From assembly GCA_052161625.1 (NCBI GenBank), contig CP197412.1: DNA of 64,000 bases. One strand, given 5' to 3'. The notes beneath the pieces were generated by a model. That model was not told where the DNA came from and ran no database searches. It saw nothing but the letters and a program-made list of their open reading frames with translations. A program made the position numbers and the translations under genes. This document shows, one piece after another, positions 41,020 to 49,677 of the stretch; the first letter of the stretch is position 1; each line of letters opens with the position of its first letter. This stretch comes from JBKCUI01 sp052161625. Lineage in GTDB: Bacteria; Planctomycetota; Planctomycetia; Pirellulales; Pirellulaceae.

Positions 41020-42363
41020 CTATTCGTCTTTGGCAAGATTCGTTGCAACTAGATGCACCGGACCGAGCGCTTGTGAGTTCCAATCCAGCCTTGGGCGTAT
41101 CATCGGGCCAGCCCAACTGCCCGCGTACTCTTTTCGCATTGCCCCCGTATCGTGGACCACGAACGAAAGAACGGAATCCAATTCAATTTCCGCATCGCCA
41201 GGCTTTTCGCCGAGGGTGATCGAGATGAAATAGCGACTGTCGTTCAAGAAATTTGACGGCAGGGTGCAGATCGATCGATAGATCCCTTTTGGCAATGGTT
41301 TACCAAACAGCGGATCAGGTCGTTGGCACATGCTGGGAGCGTTCGCTGTCCAAAGGATATTCGCGGACGATTCGTCCTTCAAGCGAAGCGAGATGGTTAC
41401 GATTGCATCCGGATGAAGGACCTCAAACTCAACCGAAATACAGATCGGTCGATCGATGTCCACCTCGGAGGTAGCTTGCGTGACATCCGTCCCGCTCTGA
41501 ATCGCAACCGATCGGAGCAAAAGTCTGGAAGACTGTGGCGCCTCGCTCCGTTCCCATCGCTTTTCACCGGATGTCCCAACCGAACTCTTCAAATACTCTT
41601 CGATCACGGAATCGGGACGGCCATCCATGACGAGTTTTCCGTCGCGAAGGTAGACGGCTCGGGTGCATAGGTTGGCAACGGAGGCCAGGTTGTGGGAGAC
41701 GAGCAATACCGTGCGACCTTGTTCACCTAACTCTTTCGCTTTGAGCACGCACTTTTGTTGAAACGCATGGTCGCCCACCGCTAGGACTTCATCGACGATG
41801 AGAACGTCTGGCTCAAGATAAGCAGCGACGGAGAAAGCAAGGCGCACCGCCATGCCGCTGGAATACCGCTTTACCGGGGTATCTAAAAACTCGCCGATCT
41901 CGGAGAAGTCCACGATGGCGTCAAACCTCGCTTTGATGTCGCGCCGGGACATTCCGAGAATCGATCCATTCAGATAGACATTCTCGCGACCGGTCAGTTC
42001 CGGGTGGAAACCGGTGCCGACTTCGAGCAAACTGCCGATTCGCCCTCGCACTCCGACACGACCCGTGGTGGGGGTAATAATCCGAGCCAGCAATTTAAGC
42101 AGTGTACTTTTTCCTGCTCCATTGCGTCCGACGATGCCAAGAATTTCCCCTTGCCCTACCTCGAGGTCGAGTCCTTCCAGTGCCCAGAACCAACCGTCTC
42201 GAATCTGGCCTGTTCGCGTCGAGACGGTCGTGGTGGTTTGCGATGGTTTTGGGGACGCCCAACGCCGAATCGCGCTCGCGAGGGCCTCAGTGAGTCTGCC
42301 GTACTCGTTCGAAGCACCCAGCCGAAATCGTTTGCTCACACCATCGAGATGTACGGTCTGCAT
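41020..42363 (-). CDS. wzt: Polysaccharide ABC exporter ATPase with Wzt-like C-terminal domain
   Basis: A 447-residue ATPase from ATG 42363, two bases after the permease stop. Walker A is GRNGAGKSTLLKLL, the signature motif is the KRYSSGMAVRLAFSVAAYLE stretch, and Walker B is PDVLIVDEVLAVGD with an H-loop (LLVSHNLASV). These are the hallmarks of the O-antigen/teichoic acid exporter ATPases. The C-terminal 150 residues (DVTQATSEVDIDRPICISVE, RLKDESSANILW) form the beta-sandwich Wzt-C domain, which in known systems reads the terminal cap of the glycan chain before export. Energises the permease encoded just upstream. Confidence 0.88.
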   Translation of the reverse strand: MQTVHLDGVSKRFRLGASNEYGRLTEALASAIRRWASPKPSQTTTTVSTRTGQIRDGWFWALEGLDLEVGQGEILGIVGRNGAGKSTLLKLLARIITPTTGRVGVRGRIGSLLEVGTGFHPELTGRENVYLNGSILGMSRRDIKARFDAIVDFSEIGEFLDTPVKRYSSGMAVRLAFSVAAYLEPDVLIVDEVLAVGDHAFQQKCVLKAKELGEQGRTVLLVSHNLASVANLCTRAVYLRDGKLVMDGRPDSVIEEYLKSSVGTSGEKRWERSEAPQSSRLLLRSVAIQSGTDVTQATSEVDIDRPICISVEFEVLHPDAIVTISLRLKDESSANILWTANAPSMCQRPDPLFGKPLPKGIYRSICTLPSNFLNDSRYFISITLGEKPGDAEIELDSVLSFVVHDTGAMRKEYAGSWAGPMIRPRLDWNSQALGPVHLVATNLAKDE

Positions 42364-42365
42364 TG

Positions 42366-43223
42366 TCAAATCCGATCTGCCAGTTGTCGATCGGCGATTC
42401 GAAACCATGCCATCCCCGTGACGAACAAGACAGCCGTCAAAAGCATCGAAAGCAACAATCCTGGAAGGCTTGGTGGTTGGGTGCCCAGAATGGCCCATCG
42501 CAATGCGCTAATACAGGATGCGATCGGATTCGCTTCGTATGCGGTTTGCCAGAACGGCCCTAACGACGTCGAGACTCGCTCCAGATCATAGACCACTGGG
42601 GATAGAAACATACCGATCTGCAAAGCGAACGGCAGCGCGTAACCCACATCGCGATACAACGCATTGAGGGATGATAACCAAGCGATGCACCCAACACAAA
42701 ACACGAGAAGCCACAGGACGATGGGGATGCATATCCAGAGCGTCGACCATTGAATCGAAGCTCCTGTGAAATAAAGAGTCGGTACCAACAGTGTGCAGCC
42801 GATGAAGAAATCGAAAGCGGCACACATCAAACCAGCCAATGGAAGTAGCAGGCGTGGGAAATAGATCTTGGTAACAACATGCCGGTAATTGACCAAAGAA
42901 CCGGTCGCATCCCGAAGTGCATTGGACACAAGTTGCCAGCAAAGCATCCCGATGAGAACAATGTTGGGGTAGGCTGCGCTGGATCCCGATGCTTTGGTTC
43001 CCAGAACAAAGAAAAGCCCCATGAAAATAAATGCCCCTAACAGAGGCTGCAGGAGAACCCAAAGTATCCCAACGACCACCTGCCGATATCGGATGAGCAA
43101 ATCGCGTTGAAAGAATCGGAAGAGCAGTTCGCGCCGCTGCCAAACCTCTCCGATCTGTTCAAGTCCGAGCGGGTCGCCTGGACCATAGTATCGGAGAGGG
43201 GGAGATGACTCCTCGTTTGCCAT
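42366..43223 (-). CDS. wzm: Polysaccharide ABC exporter permease (Wzm/TagG type)
   Basis: A 285-residue ABC-2 family permease with about six membrane helices. The N-terminal amphipathic helix region (EVWQRRELLFRFFQRDLLIR) and the motif RYRQVVVGILWVLLQPLLGA are typical of lipid-linked polysaccharide exporters, followed by SLVNYRHVVTKIYFPRLLLP and ALYRDVGYALPFALQIGMFL. The partner ATPase starts two bases after its stop. No glycosyltransferase or glycan synthesis cluster adjoins it, so the glycan is unknown; gmd at 2.4 kb is too far away to connect. Confidence 0.88.
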   Translation of the reverse strand: MANEESSPPLRYYGPGDPLGLEQIGEVWQRRELLFRFFQRDLLIRYRQVVVGILWVLLQPLLGAFIFMGLFFVLGTKASGSSAAYPNIVLIGMLCWQLVSNALRDATGSLVNYRHVVTKIYFPRLLLPLAGLMCAAFDFFIGCTLLVPTLYFTGASIQWSTLWICIPIVLWLLVFCVGCIAWLSSLNALYRDVGYALPFALQIGMFLSPVVYDLERVSTSLGPFWQTAYEANPIASCISALRWAILGTQPPSLPGLLLSMLLTAVLFVTGMAWFRIADRQLADRI

Positions 43224-43229
43224 GTAAGG

Positions 43230-44126
43230 TCAGCCTTCGATATCGCGAACCAAGGAGTGGGGACGGGTGATGGCACCGTATGCCTCGGGGCGTCGATCCG
43301 CCCAGCGATCGATCACATGTTCGCGCGGCACCCGAACCAGCCGTTTGTTTCTCGCTTTCGACAAATCGATCTCGGCCGTAAGCACGCATTCGTCCTCGTG
43401 GGGAGCGTCCGCCATGGGGTTTCCATTGGGATCGCAAAATCGGGAATGGCCGATAAAACGAAAACCACGTTCGGTACCTACCCGATTGACGCTCACGAAG
43501 TACACGTTGTTCTCAAGCGCTCTCGCATTGGGCAAGTACTTGGCGAAGGTGTCCGCTCCTGGTGGCCAATTGGTCGGAAGGATGAGCAAATCCGCCCCTT
43601 CCAATGCCAAACACCGCGACGACTCCGGAAACGAACCGTCGTAGCAAATGTGGACTCCGACTTTCAAGCCACCTGCATCGAAGGCTCGATAGGGCTGCTC
43701 ACCCATCGAGGTGAAACGGTCCACTCCGAGAAACGGCAAATGGATTTTGCGATAGCAGTCGACGATGCCATCGGGCCCCACCAGAGGACAGCTGTTGTAA
43801 AGCTTGCCATCCGCCCCTCGCTCCAGCATCCCAAAGGCAACAAATTTGCCGGTTTGTCGGCACCAATCGCGGATGGTATCGGTCGCGGGACCCGGAATGC
43901 TTTGCGCATGCGGCCATGCCTCGTCGTAACTGGCGAAACAGTAACCACTCAGCATGCACTCCGGAAAGACGATCAAATCGCTCGAGGCAACTTCGTCCTT
44001 CTGCAGCCATTCCAGCATTCTCGACAGATTGGCCTTCGTGTCCGCAAAGGTAACGTGCGTTTGTATGCCGCTCACCCGCCTCAAGTTGGCAGGCTCTCTC
44101 GCAATGGATGGGGTGGCTGACGACAT
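43230..44126 (-). CDS. Carbon-nitrogen hydrolase (nitrilase superfamily)
   Basis: A 298-residue hydrolase. The catalytic triad is in place from the chosen start: Glu in LIVFPECMLSGY (56), Lys in CYRKIHLPFLG (127) and the nucleophilic Cys in VHICYDGSFPES (161). Related enzymes split amides or carbamoyl groups (omega-amidase, N-carbamoyl hydrolase, ureidopropionase); the substrate is not defined here. ATG 44126 is preferred to a TTG seven codons upstream. It ends 6 bp before the Wzm-type permease starts, so it is probably the first gene of the exporter operon, although no functional link is obvious. Confidence 0.88.
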   Translation of the reverse strand: MSSATPSIAREPANLRRVSGIQTHVTFADTKANLSRMLEWLQKDEVASSDLIVFPECMLSGYCFASYDEAWPHAQSIPGPATDTIRDWCRQTGKFVAFGMLERGADGKLYNSCPLVGPDGIVDCYRKIHLPFLGVDRFTSMGEQPYRAFDAGGLKVGVHICYDGSFPESSRCLALEGADLLILPTNWPPGADTFAKYLPNARALENNVYFVSVNRVGTERGFRFIGHSRFCDPNGNPMADAPHEDECVLTAEIDLSKARNKRLVRVPREHVIDRWADRRPEAYGAITRPHSLVRDIEG

Positions 44127-44394
44127 GGGGGGATAGGCCTCGTTCAAGTCAATGAAAAGGAAGACGTCATACTATCCTCACCCGATAGACCATGAAAGCC
44201 CGAGTGGTTAGACCCCAAGCGTCGATCCCCGGTCGAACGAAGCGGATGTTCCTGACCGAGAAGCTACCTTGAGAAAACGGAACGAGACTCCTATACTCTC
44301 CCGCTTCCCTGCCCCAATTCGGCACCCCACCCCGCCGATACGGTCGAAGGACCGCTGGGGATTCCATTTTCGGTTCAGCGATTGAAAAGTAGCC

Positions 44395-45270
44395 ATGAAG
44401 AGCGAACAGCAGAATATCCAAGAGTCCAATCTTCTCGCTGATCAAATCGAAAACTTTCTGATCAAAACCAAAAAGGTGCTGCCTCAGATCATCGCGGTGG
44501 TCGTTTTGGCACTGGTCGCTCTACTCGCCTACGGGGTTTACCAAAGCATCCGCAACGGGCAAAGCGCCGAAGGCTGGACCGCCTTGTACTTCAGCGACAC
44601 CGATGCTTCCGATCTGGAGAGTATCGCCGATGACTTTGCTTCCACACCGGCTGGCCATTGGGCTCGTCAGGCCGCTGGGGATGCCCACCTTGCAAAGGCA
44701 CTTGAAAGCGTCTTCACCAATCGGGATGTTGCGGACCAACACTACAAGAATGCGGTTGCAGAATATGAGAAGGTGATCGACAAGGGGAGCGATCCACTTC
44801 TTTTGGCTCGGACCCACTTTGGACTTGCGCAAGCCTACGAGGGGCTGGCGAACCGAGACGATGCGATCTCTCACTACCGAAAAATTTCCGGTTTGACCGG
44901 CGTCGACGACGCATTCCAAGCCGAAGCCACCAAACGAGCCGATTGGCTGGAATCCAAAGAGGGAGAGACATTCATCGCCTGGTTTAAGGAAAATCGTCAA
45001 GCGACCCCCGCAATCGCGCCTCCATCCGGCCAGCTTCCTGCGATTCCGAGCCAACCCACCTTGGATTTGCCACCCCTTCCAAACACCCCTGCAGCTACCG
45101 CCCCAACCAATCCCGAAACCCCGACCAGCGCAGAAACGCCCGCCACTTCGGAGGCTTCCAAGGGTACGGACGAGCAAAAGCCAGCGGAACCGACCACCCC
45201 GCCTGAGGGTGCCAAATCAGAAGAGCCTGCCTCCAGCGACGTCGATCCCCCGAAACCCGAAGCTCCCTAA
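44395..45270 (+). CDS. Membrane-anchored TPR protein, YfgM-like
   Basis: A 291-residue bitopic protein. A cytoplasmic start (KSEQQNIQESNLLADQIENF) precedes one membrane helix (VLPQIIAVVVLALVALLAYGVY). The periplasmic part is a helical TPR_21-like domain (GHWARQAAGDAHLAKALESV, THFGLAQAYEGLANRDDAIS) and ends in a long Pro/Ala/Thr/Glu-rich tail. This matches the layout of YfgM, a SecYEG-associated helper in periplasmic protein traffic; a direct equivalence is not proven. It is followed by the thioredoxin-like ferredoxin gene after 6 bp. Confidence 0.75.
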   Translation: MKSEQQNIQESNLLADQIENFLIKTKKVLPQIIAVVVLALVALLAYGVYQSIRNGQSAEGWTALYFSDTDASDLESIADDFASTPAGHWARQAAGDAHLAKALESVFTNRDVADQHYKNAVAEYEKVIDKGSDPLLLARTHFGLAQAYEGLANRDDAISHYRKISGLTGVDDAFQAEATKRADWLESKEGETFIAWFKENRQATPAIAPPSGQLPAIPSQPTLDLPPLPNTPAATAPTNPETPTSAETPATSEASKGTDEQKPAEPTTPPEGAKSEEPASSDVDPPKPEAP

Positions 45271-45276
45271 GGCTGC

Positions 45277-45657
45277 ATGATGGATCGGGAAAAGCTCGCA
45301 GAAACCGCGTCGAAACTCTTCATTGAACACTCCAACAGGCACGTGTTCCTCTGTACTGGGGACTCTTGCTGCCGTGGAAACGAAGGGGCGAAAGCTTGGG
45401 ACGCCCTCAAAGATGAGCTGAAACGACGCAACCTCAGCTTGAGCGATTCCCCCCAAGCCTGCTTTCGGACCAAGGTCCATTGCCTCCGGGTGTGCACGCA
45501 AGGTCCCATTTTGGTCGTCTATCCAGAGGGGCATTGGTATGCTGAGATGACGGCGGACAAGATCCCGACGTTCGTCGAAAAGCAAATCGTTCAAGGTGAG
45601 CCGATCCCCGAGTGGATTTTTGCAACTCGTCCACTTCTTCTTTCAGACCCAAGCTAG
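45277..45657 (+). CDS. Thioredoxin-like 2Fe-2S ferredoxin
   Basis: A 126-residue protein of the thioredoxin-fold ferredoxin family. Cluster ligands are likely C26 (HVFLCTGDSCC), C31 or C32, C69 and C73 (KVHCLRVCTQGP), the usual paired arrangement of this family. The following PILVVYPEGHWYAEMTADKI segment is a typical signature of the family's C-terminal half. C62 is an extra Cys. It starts 6 bp after the TPR protein gene. The 270 bp after it to the kinase gene hold no recognisable gene. Confidence 0.87.
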   Translation: MMDREKLAETASKLFIEHSNRHVFLCTGDSCCRGNEGAKAWDALKDELKRRNLSLSDSPQACFRTKVHCLRVCTQGPILVVYPEGHWYAEMTADKIPTFVEKQIVQGEPIPEWIFATRPLLLSDPS

Positions 45658-45931
45658 GACGGGTTTACTTGGCCCAGACAAGGACAGGGCTTCGCTGGAC
45701 CCAGGTTAGGCTCTCGTTTTGGACCGATTCATGGACCCAAGGCCCTCTTTTCGAACCCTTAGGCGCCATCCGAACGCTGCAAACCACCGGCAGATCCGGA
45801 ACCAATGCAACGACCGTTCCATCGGAATGGGAAATTCCTTCAGTATCGCCCCGATTGGCTGGATCGAACATGCTGCCTGCGTAAACTAGAGGGATGAACT
45901 GCCCCAAGGCTCTAGTATTAGAATTTTGAAT
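45658..45931. promoter_or_regulatory. Upstream region of the tyrosine autokinase gene
   Basis: 274 bases with no convincing open frame. A TAGTAT element about 20 bases before the start is a possible -10, and no clear ribosome site precedes the ATG at 45932. Nothing else was recognised. Confidence 0.3.
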
Positions 45932-48349
45932 ATGGATGCCATCCGCAATCCGTCCGAATCTTCGCTCCCGAATCAACCAGGCCAACGACAGCAGACGAAT
46001 CCCGATCTGCTCAAGGTGCTCTGGCGCTGGAAATGGCTGCCCATTCTCGGGGCTTTCATTGGTCTTACCATCGGCTATTTGGTTTACGGCCAGATGCCAC
46101 CTCAGTACAAAGCGATGGCGCTTGTGCAGGTGCAGAGCCCGATGCGAAATCTACCCATCGACAATATGAACATGCCGATGGACACGAAGGGGAAGAGCGA
46201 CGAGCTCGTCGTGATTCGCAGTTTGTCGGTCATCGAGAAAGCGGTGGAGTCTGCCAAGCTAACTCAGCACCGCAAACTCCTCGGAAAGAGCAAGGAGGAG
46301 ATCATCGGTTGGATCAAGAACAAAAAGGTTCTTGAAGTCAAGCTTGGTTCTACCGACCCCAACAGCGAAATCATCTCGATTGGAATCACCACGGACGACG
46401 CCGAACTTTCCGGGACGATTCTTCAGGCGGTGGTCGCAGGCTACAAAGCCCATACATCCAAGAAACTGAACGACGCGTCGAATGACGCAGTCACCGTCCT
46501 GAACAAATACAATGACTCGTATTTGAAGCGGCAGGAGAAAGTTCAGAAGGACGTCGAGAAGATCCGGCAGAACGCCGACTTGATTTTCGTCGATGGAAAG
46601 CTGATGGACCCATCCGCTTCGAAATTGATCGCGATGGAAGAGTCTGTCGCGGTCATCGATAGCAAGAAGCGGGGAGTCGAATCATTGCTTGAGCAGATTC
46701 GCATCGCCCAAGACGCAGGGAGGCCCATCGAAGAGTCCCTTCGTTTGATTGCATCCTCTGCAGTGGGGACCCTTGCGGCACCGCTGGACGGCGTCAACAT
46801 TGCCAGCGAGAAGAACGACGTCCGAGTCCTTGCTTCCGCGGTGAGTCAATTCGAAGACATGCAAGTGATCCCTATTCGCATCAAGCTCAAGCAAGAGCTA
46901 AGCACATGGGGCGAACAGCATCCGACGGTGAAAGTTCTGCGAAATAGTCTTGATGAAGTCGAAGCCAAATTGGCTGAAAAGAAAGCGGACCTCAAGGAAG
47001 CGGAAGACAACGTCAAGTTGTTGATCGGATCGGATCAACGCGATATTCCGAGTCTCCAGAACCAGCTGAAAAACTCGCTTGGTGCCCTCACCGAAGAGCT
47101 CTCCAAATTGGAGCGAGAGCGAAACAAGGTTTTGGAGGATATTGCATCGATCAAGGTTAAAGTGCAGGCCAACGCCCAGTTGATCGGCGACTTTATGATG
47201 AACTTGGCCGAGCTCGAGGCTCTCGGCAAGACGTCCAAGGAAATCAGCGAAGTCCTGAATCGATTGTTAGTGAGCACGGAGTCGAATCAAACCACGATTT
47301 CCGATTTGGAAGTTTCGTCCCTTGGCGGATTCGTCGGCCCTCGCATCGAACTGTATCTCGGTATCGGAGCCATGTTGGGGTTGGCATTGTTCAGCGGTAT
47401 CGCATACCTGCTGGAACTTGCAGACCGTTCCTACCGCAGCCCGGATGAAATCGCCGTGGACCTTGGGATGCCGATCATCGGACACTTGCCGCTGGCGAGT
47501 CTCTCACGGACCAAACGGGTTGACGAAAAGGTGGATACGTCCATCGTTACGTTGCACAAATCTCGTTCCGCATTGAGCGAAGCGTTTCGCGGTATTCGAA
47601 CAGCCCTCTTCTTCTCGTGCAGCCAAGGATCGATCAAGGTCATTCAGGTGACCAGTCCTGTGCCTGGCGATGGAAAGTCGACGATTGCTGCGAATCTCGC
47701 CGTTTCTATTTCTCAATCGGGCCGGCGTGTTTGCTTGGTCGATTGCGACTTCCGACGTCCCCGGGTGGCGAAGATCTTCGGCTTGCGAGAAGACTTGGGG
47801 CTCGTGCAAGTCATCGGGGGCAAAGCGGAATTGGATGACGCCATTCAAACCACGACGATCGAGAATCTCTTTGCCGTGACATGCGGCCGGCGCCCTGGGA
47901 ACCCTGCAGAGCTCTTGGCCAGCGAGCGATTCAAGCAATTGCTTGCCGAATTGCGAGACAAGTTTGACTTTGTGATTGTCGATACACCTCCTATTTTGGT
48001 CGTGAGCGATCCGGCTGCAGTTGCCACCAACGTCGATGGTGTCATCTTGACCGTTCGTCTCCGTCGGAACCTCAAGCCGATTGCCCTTCGGGCCTCGCAG
48101 ATGCTCCATTCCATGAATGCCAACATGATTGGTGTCGTGGTGAATGGAATCGGAGTCGGAGGAAACGGATACGGTTATGGAGGCTATCGTTACGACGCGT
48201 ACTCCAGCACACCGGGATACGGATACGGCCAATCAGGATATGGTGGCTACGGATATGGCGCGACCTATCAATACGGTGGTTACTACGGCGGGACCATGAT
48301 TGGAAAGGATTACTACTCCGATTCGGTTCCCAAACCCGTGAACAAATAG
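45932..48349 (+). CDS. Polysaccharide biosynthesis tyrosine autokinase (Wzz-BY-kinase fusion)
   Basis: An 805-residue inner-membrane protein controlling polysaccharide chain length and export. The first 40 residues lead to a membrane helix (WLPILGAFIGLTIGYLVYG). A Wzz-like periplasmic domain with long coiled coils follows (AEKKADLKEAEDNVKLL, LSKLERERNKVLEDI). The second helix (IELYLGIGAMLGLALFSGIA) leads to the kinase domain: Walker A VPGDGKSTIAANL at about 575, Walker A-prime VCLVDCDFRRP at about 605 and Walker B FDFVIVDTPPILVV at about 680. The C-terminal 55 residues hold 16 tyrosines amid Gly (GYGYGGYRYDAYSS), the autophosphorylation cluster. ATG 45932 was chosen over a TTG two codons upstream. 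A phosphodiesterase-like gene follows after 27 bp. Confidence 0.92.
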   Translation: MDAIRNPSESSLPNQPGQRQQTNPDLLKVLWRWKWLPILGAFIGLTIGYLVYGQMPPQYKAMALVQVQSPMRNLPIDNMNMPMDTKGKSDELVVIRSLSVIEKAVESAKLTQHRKLLGKSKEEIIGWIKNKKVLEVKLGSTDPNSEIISIGITTDDAELSGTILQAVVAGYKAHTSKKLNDASNDAVTVLNKYNDSYLKRQEKVQKDVEKIRQNADLIFVDGKLMDPSASKLIAMEESVAVIDSKKRGVESLLEQIRIAQDAGRPIEESLRLIASSAVGTLAAPLDGVNIASEKNDVRVLASAVSQFEDMQVIPIRIKLKQELSTWGEQHPTVKVLRNSLDEVEAKLAEKKADLKEAEDNVKLLIGSDQRDIPSLQNQLKNSLGALTEELSKLERERNKVLEDIASIKVKVQANAQLIGDFMMNLAELEALGKTSKEISEVLNRLLVSTESNQTTISDLEVSSLGGFVGPRIELYLGIGAMLGLALFSGIAYLLELADRSYRSPDEIAVDLGMPIIGHLPLASLSRTKRVDEKVDTSIVTLHKSRSALSEAFRGIRTALFFSCSQGSIKVIQVTSPVPGDGKSTIAANLAVSISQSGRRVCLVDCDFRRPRVAKIFGLREDLGLVQVIGGKAELDDAIQTTTIENLFAVTCGRRPGNPAELLASERFKQLLAELRDKFDFVIVDTPPILVVSDPAAVATNVDGVILTVRLRRNLKPIALRASQMLHSMNANMIGVVVNGIGVGGNGYGYGGYRYDAYSSTPGYGYGQSGYGGYGYGATYQYGGYYGGTMIGKDYYSDSVPKPVNK

Positions 48350-48376
48350 CACGCGATCGAGCTGGAAACGGAACTG

Positions 48377-49669
48377 GTGTTGAATCCCAACAAGGTCTGT
48401 ATCATCAATGTTGTTGGGCTGACGCCTGACTTGATGTCGCACGCGCCCCACATCGCCAAGCTCGGGAATGCGACGCCTTGGAAGCCACCCCTTCCTGCCG
48501 TCACCTGTACCTCACAAGCCACGATGCTTACGGGCCAATTGCCTGCCGAGCATGGCATTGTGGGGAATGGCTGGTACTTTCGCGACACGGGGGAAGTCCG
48601 ATTTTGGCAGCAGTCTCGCAATCTGATCCAGTCGGAACGACTGCTCTATGACGGGATCGACACTGCCAAGATGTTTTGGTGGTTCAATCAGCACGCACCG
48701 GTCCGGTGGAGCGCGACACCGAAGCCGCATTATGGATCCGACGGATCGAAGGTGTTTGATATTCTCGACAACACCGAATGCCGGCTCGTCGATCAACTAG
48801 GTCCCTTTCCCTTTTTCTCGTTCTGGGGCCCCAACGCTGGACTGCCAGCTTCGGACTGGATCGCGAAGGCAACAGCGATCGTTTTGCGAGAAAAGCAACC
48901 GACGTTGACTTTGACCTATCTGCCCCATCTCGACTACGACTTTCAACGATTCGCTGCACCGAGTATGGAGCGAGTCCGCGAAGTCGACCGATGTGCTCAG
49001 ATCGTGATCGAGGCGGCGCATTCCATCGGTGCGACCCCCATCGTCGTGTCGGAATACGGCCTTGTACCTGTCGACAAAGCGATCGGAATCAATCGAGTTC
49101 TTCGTGAGCACGGGTGGCTCGTCGTTCGCGACGGACCATTTGGGGAGCAGCTGATGCCGGGCGATTCCAAAGCTTTCGCGGTTGTCGATCACCAGGTTGC
49201 GCACATCTACGTGAAGAACTCAGCGGATCGCGCTGCCGTTCGTCGTTGCTTGGAGAACATTGATGGGGTTGCACAAGTTGTCGATCCTGCAGATATCGGA
49301 TTAGGGCATCCTCGAAGCGGAGATTGGATTGCGCTGGCAACCCCGAACGCTTGGTTCCATTACTACTTTTGGCTCGACGATGCCCGTGCCCCCGATTATG
49401 CGAGAACCGTCGATATTCATCGCAAACCGGGTTACGACCCGGTTGAATTGTTCATGACCTCTCGACTGAGAGCCATCGCTCGCCTAGCGCAAAAGAAATT
49501 GGGATTCCGATACCGAATGGACGTGATCCCACTCGAACCAGAACGTGTCCAAGGGAGTCATGGGCTGTGGACTTCCCCCGAGAAAGGTCCCTTGATCATT
49601 GGACCGGATGCTCCGAACGATATGCTGCTTTTCAAAGACTATATCCGGGGGCTTCTGGGGGCGTCGTAG
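48377..49669 (+). CDS. Alkaline phosphatase-fold nucleotide pyrophosphatase/phosphodiesterase family protein
   Basis: A 430-residue protein with a GTG start. Signatures are the N-terminal VVGLTPDLM, AVTCTSQATMLTGQLPAEHG with the nucleophilic Thr, NGWYFRDTGEV, LPHLDYDFQRF and VVSEYGLVPV. In classical phosphodiesterases some of these positions hold Asp/His metal ligands (a D-G pair at the start, D-x-x-G-H, S-D-H). This branch of the family instead has VGLT, DYDFQ and SEYG, so its chemistry may be altered. I recall this branch from ebo-type gene clusters, but no ebo gene is visible here. It may form an operon with the autokinase. Confidence 0.78.
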   Translation: MLNPNKVCIINVVGLTPDLMSHAPHIAKLGNATPWKPPLPAVTCTSQATMLTGQLPAEHGIVGNGWYFRDTGEVRFWQQSRNLIQSERLLYDGIDTAKMFWWFNQHAPVRWSATPKPHYGSDGSKVFDILDNTECRLVDQLGPFPFFSFWGPNAGLPASDWIAKATAIVLREKQPTLTLTYLPHLDYDFQRFAAPSMERVREVDRCAQIVIEAAHSIGATPIVVSEYGLVPVDKAIGINRVLREHGWLVVRDGPFGEQLMPGDSKAFAVVDHQVAHIYVKNSADRAAVRRCLENIDGVAQVVDPADIGLGHPRSGDWIALATPNAWFHYYFWLDDARAPDYARTVDIHRKPGYDPVELFMTSRLRAIARLAQKKLGFRYRMDVIPLEPERVQGSHGLWTSPEKGPLIIGPDAPNDMLLFKDYIRGLLGAS

Positions 49670-49677
49670 CGAAGCGA

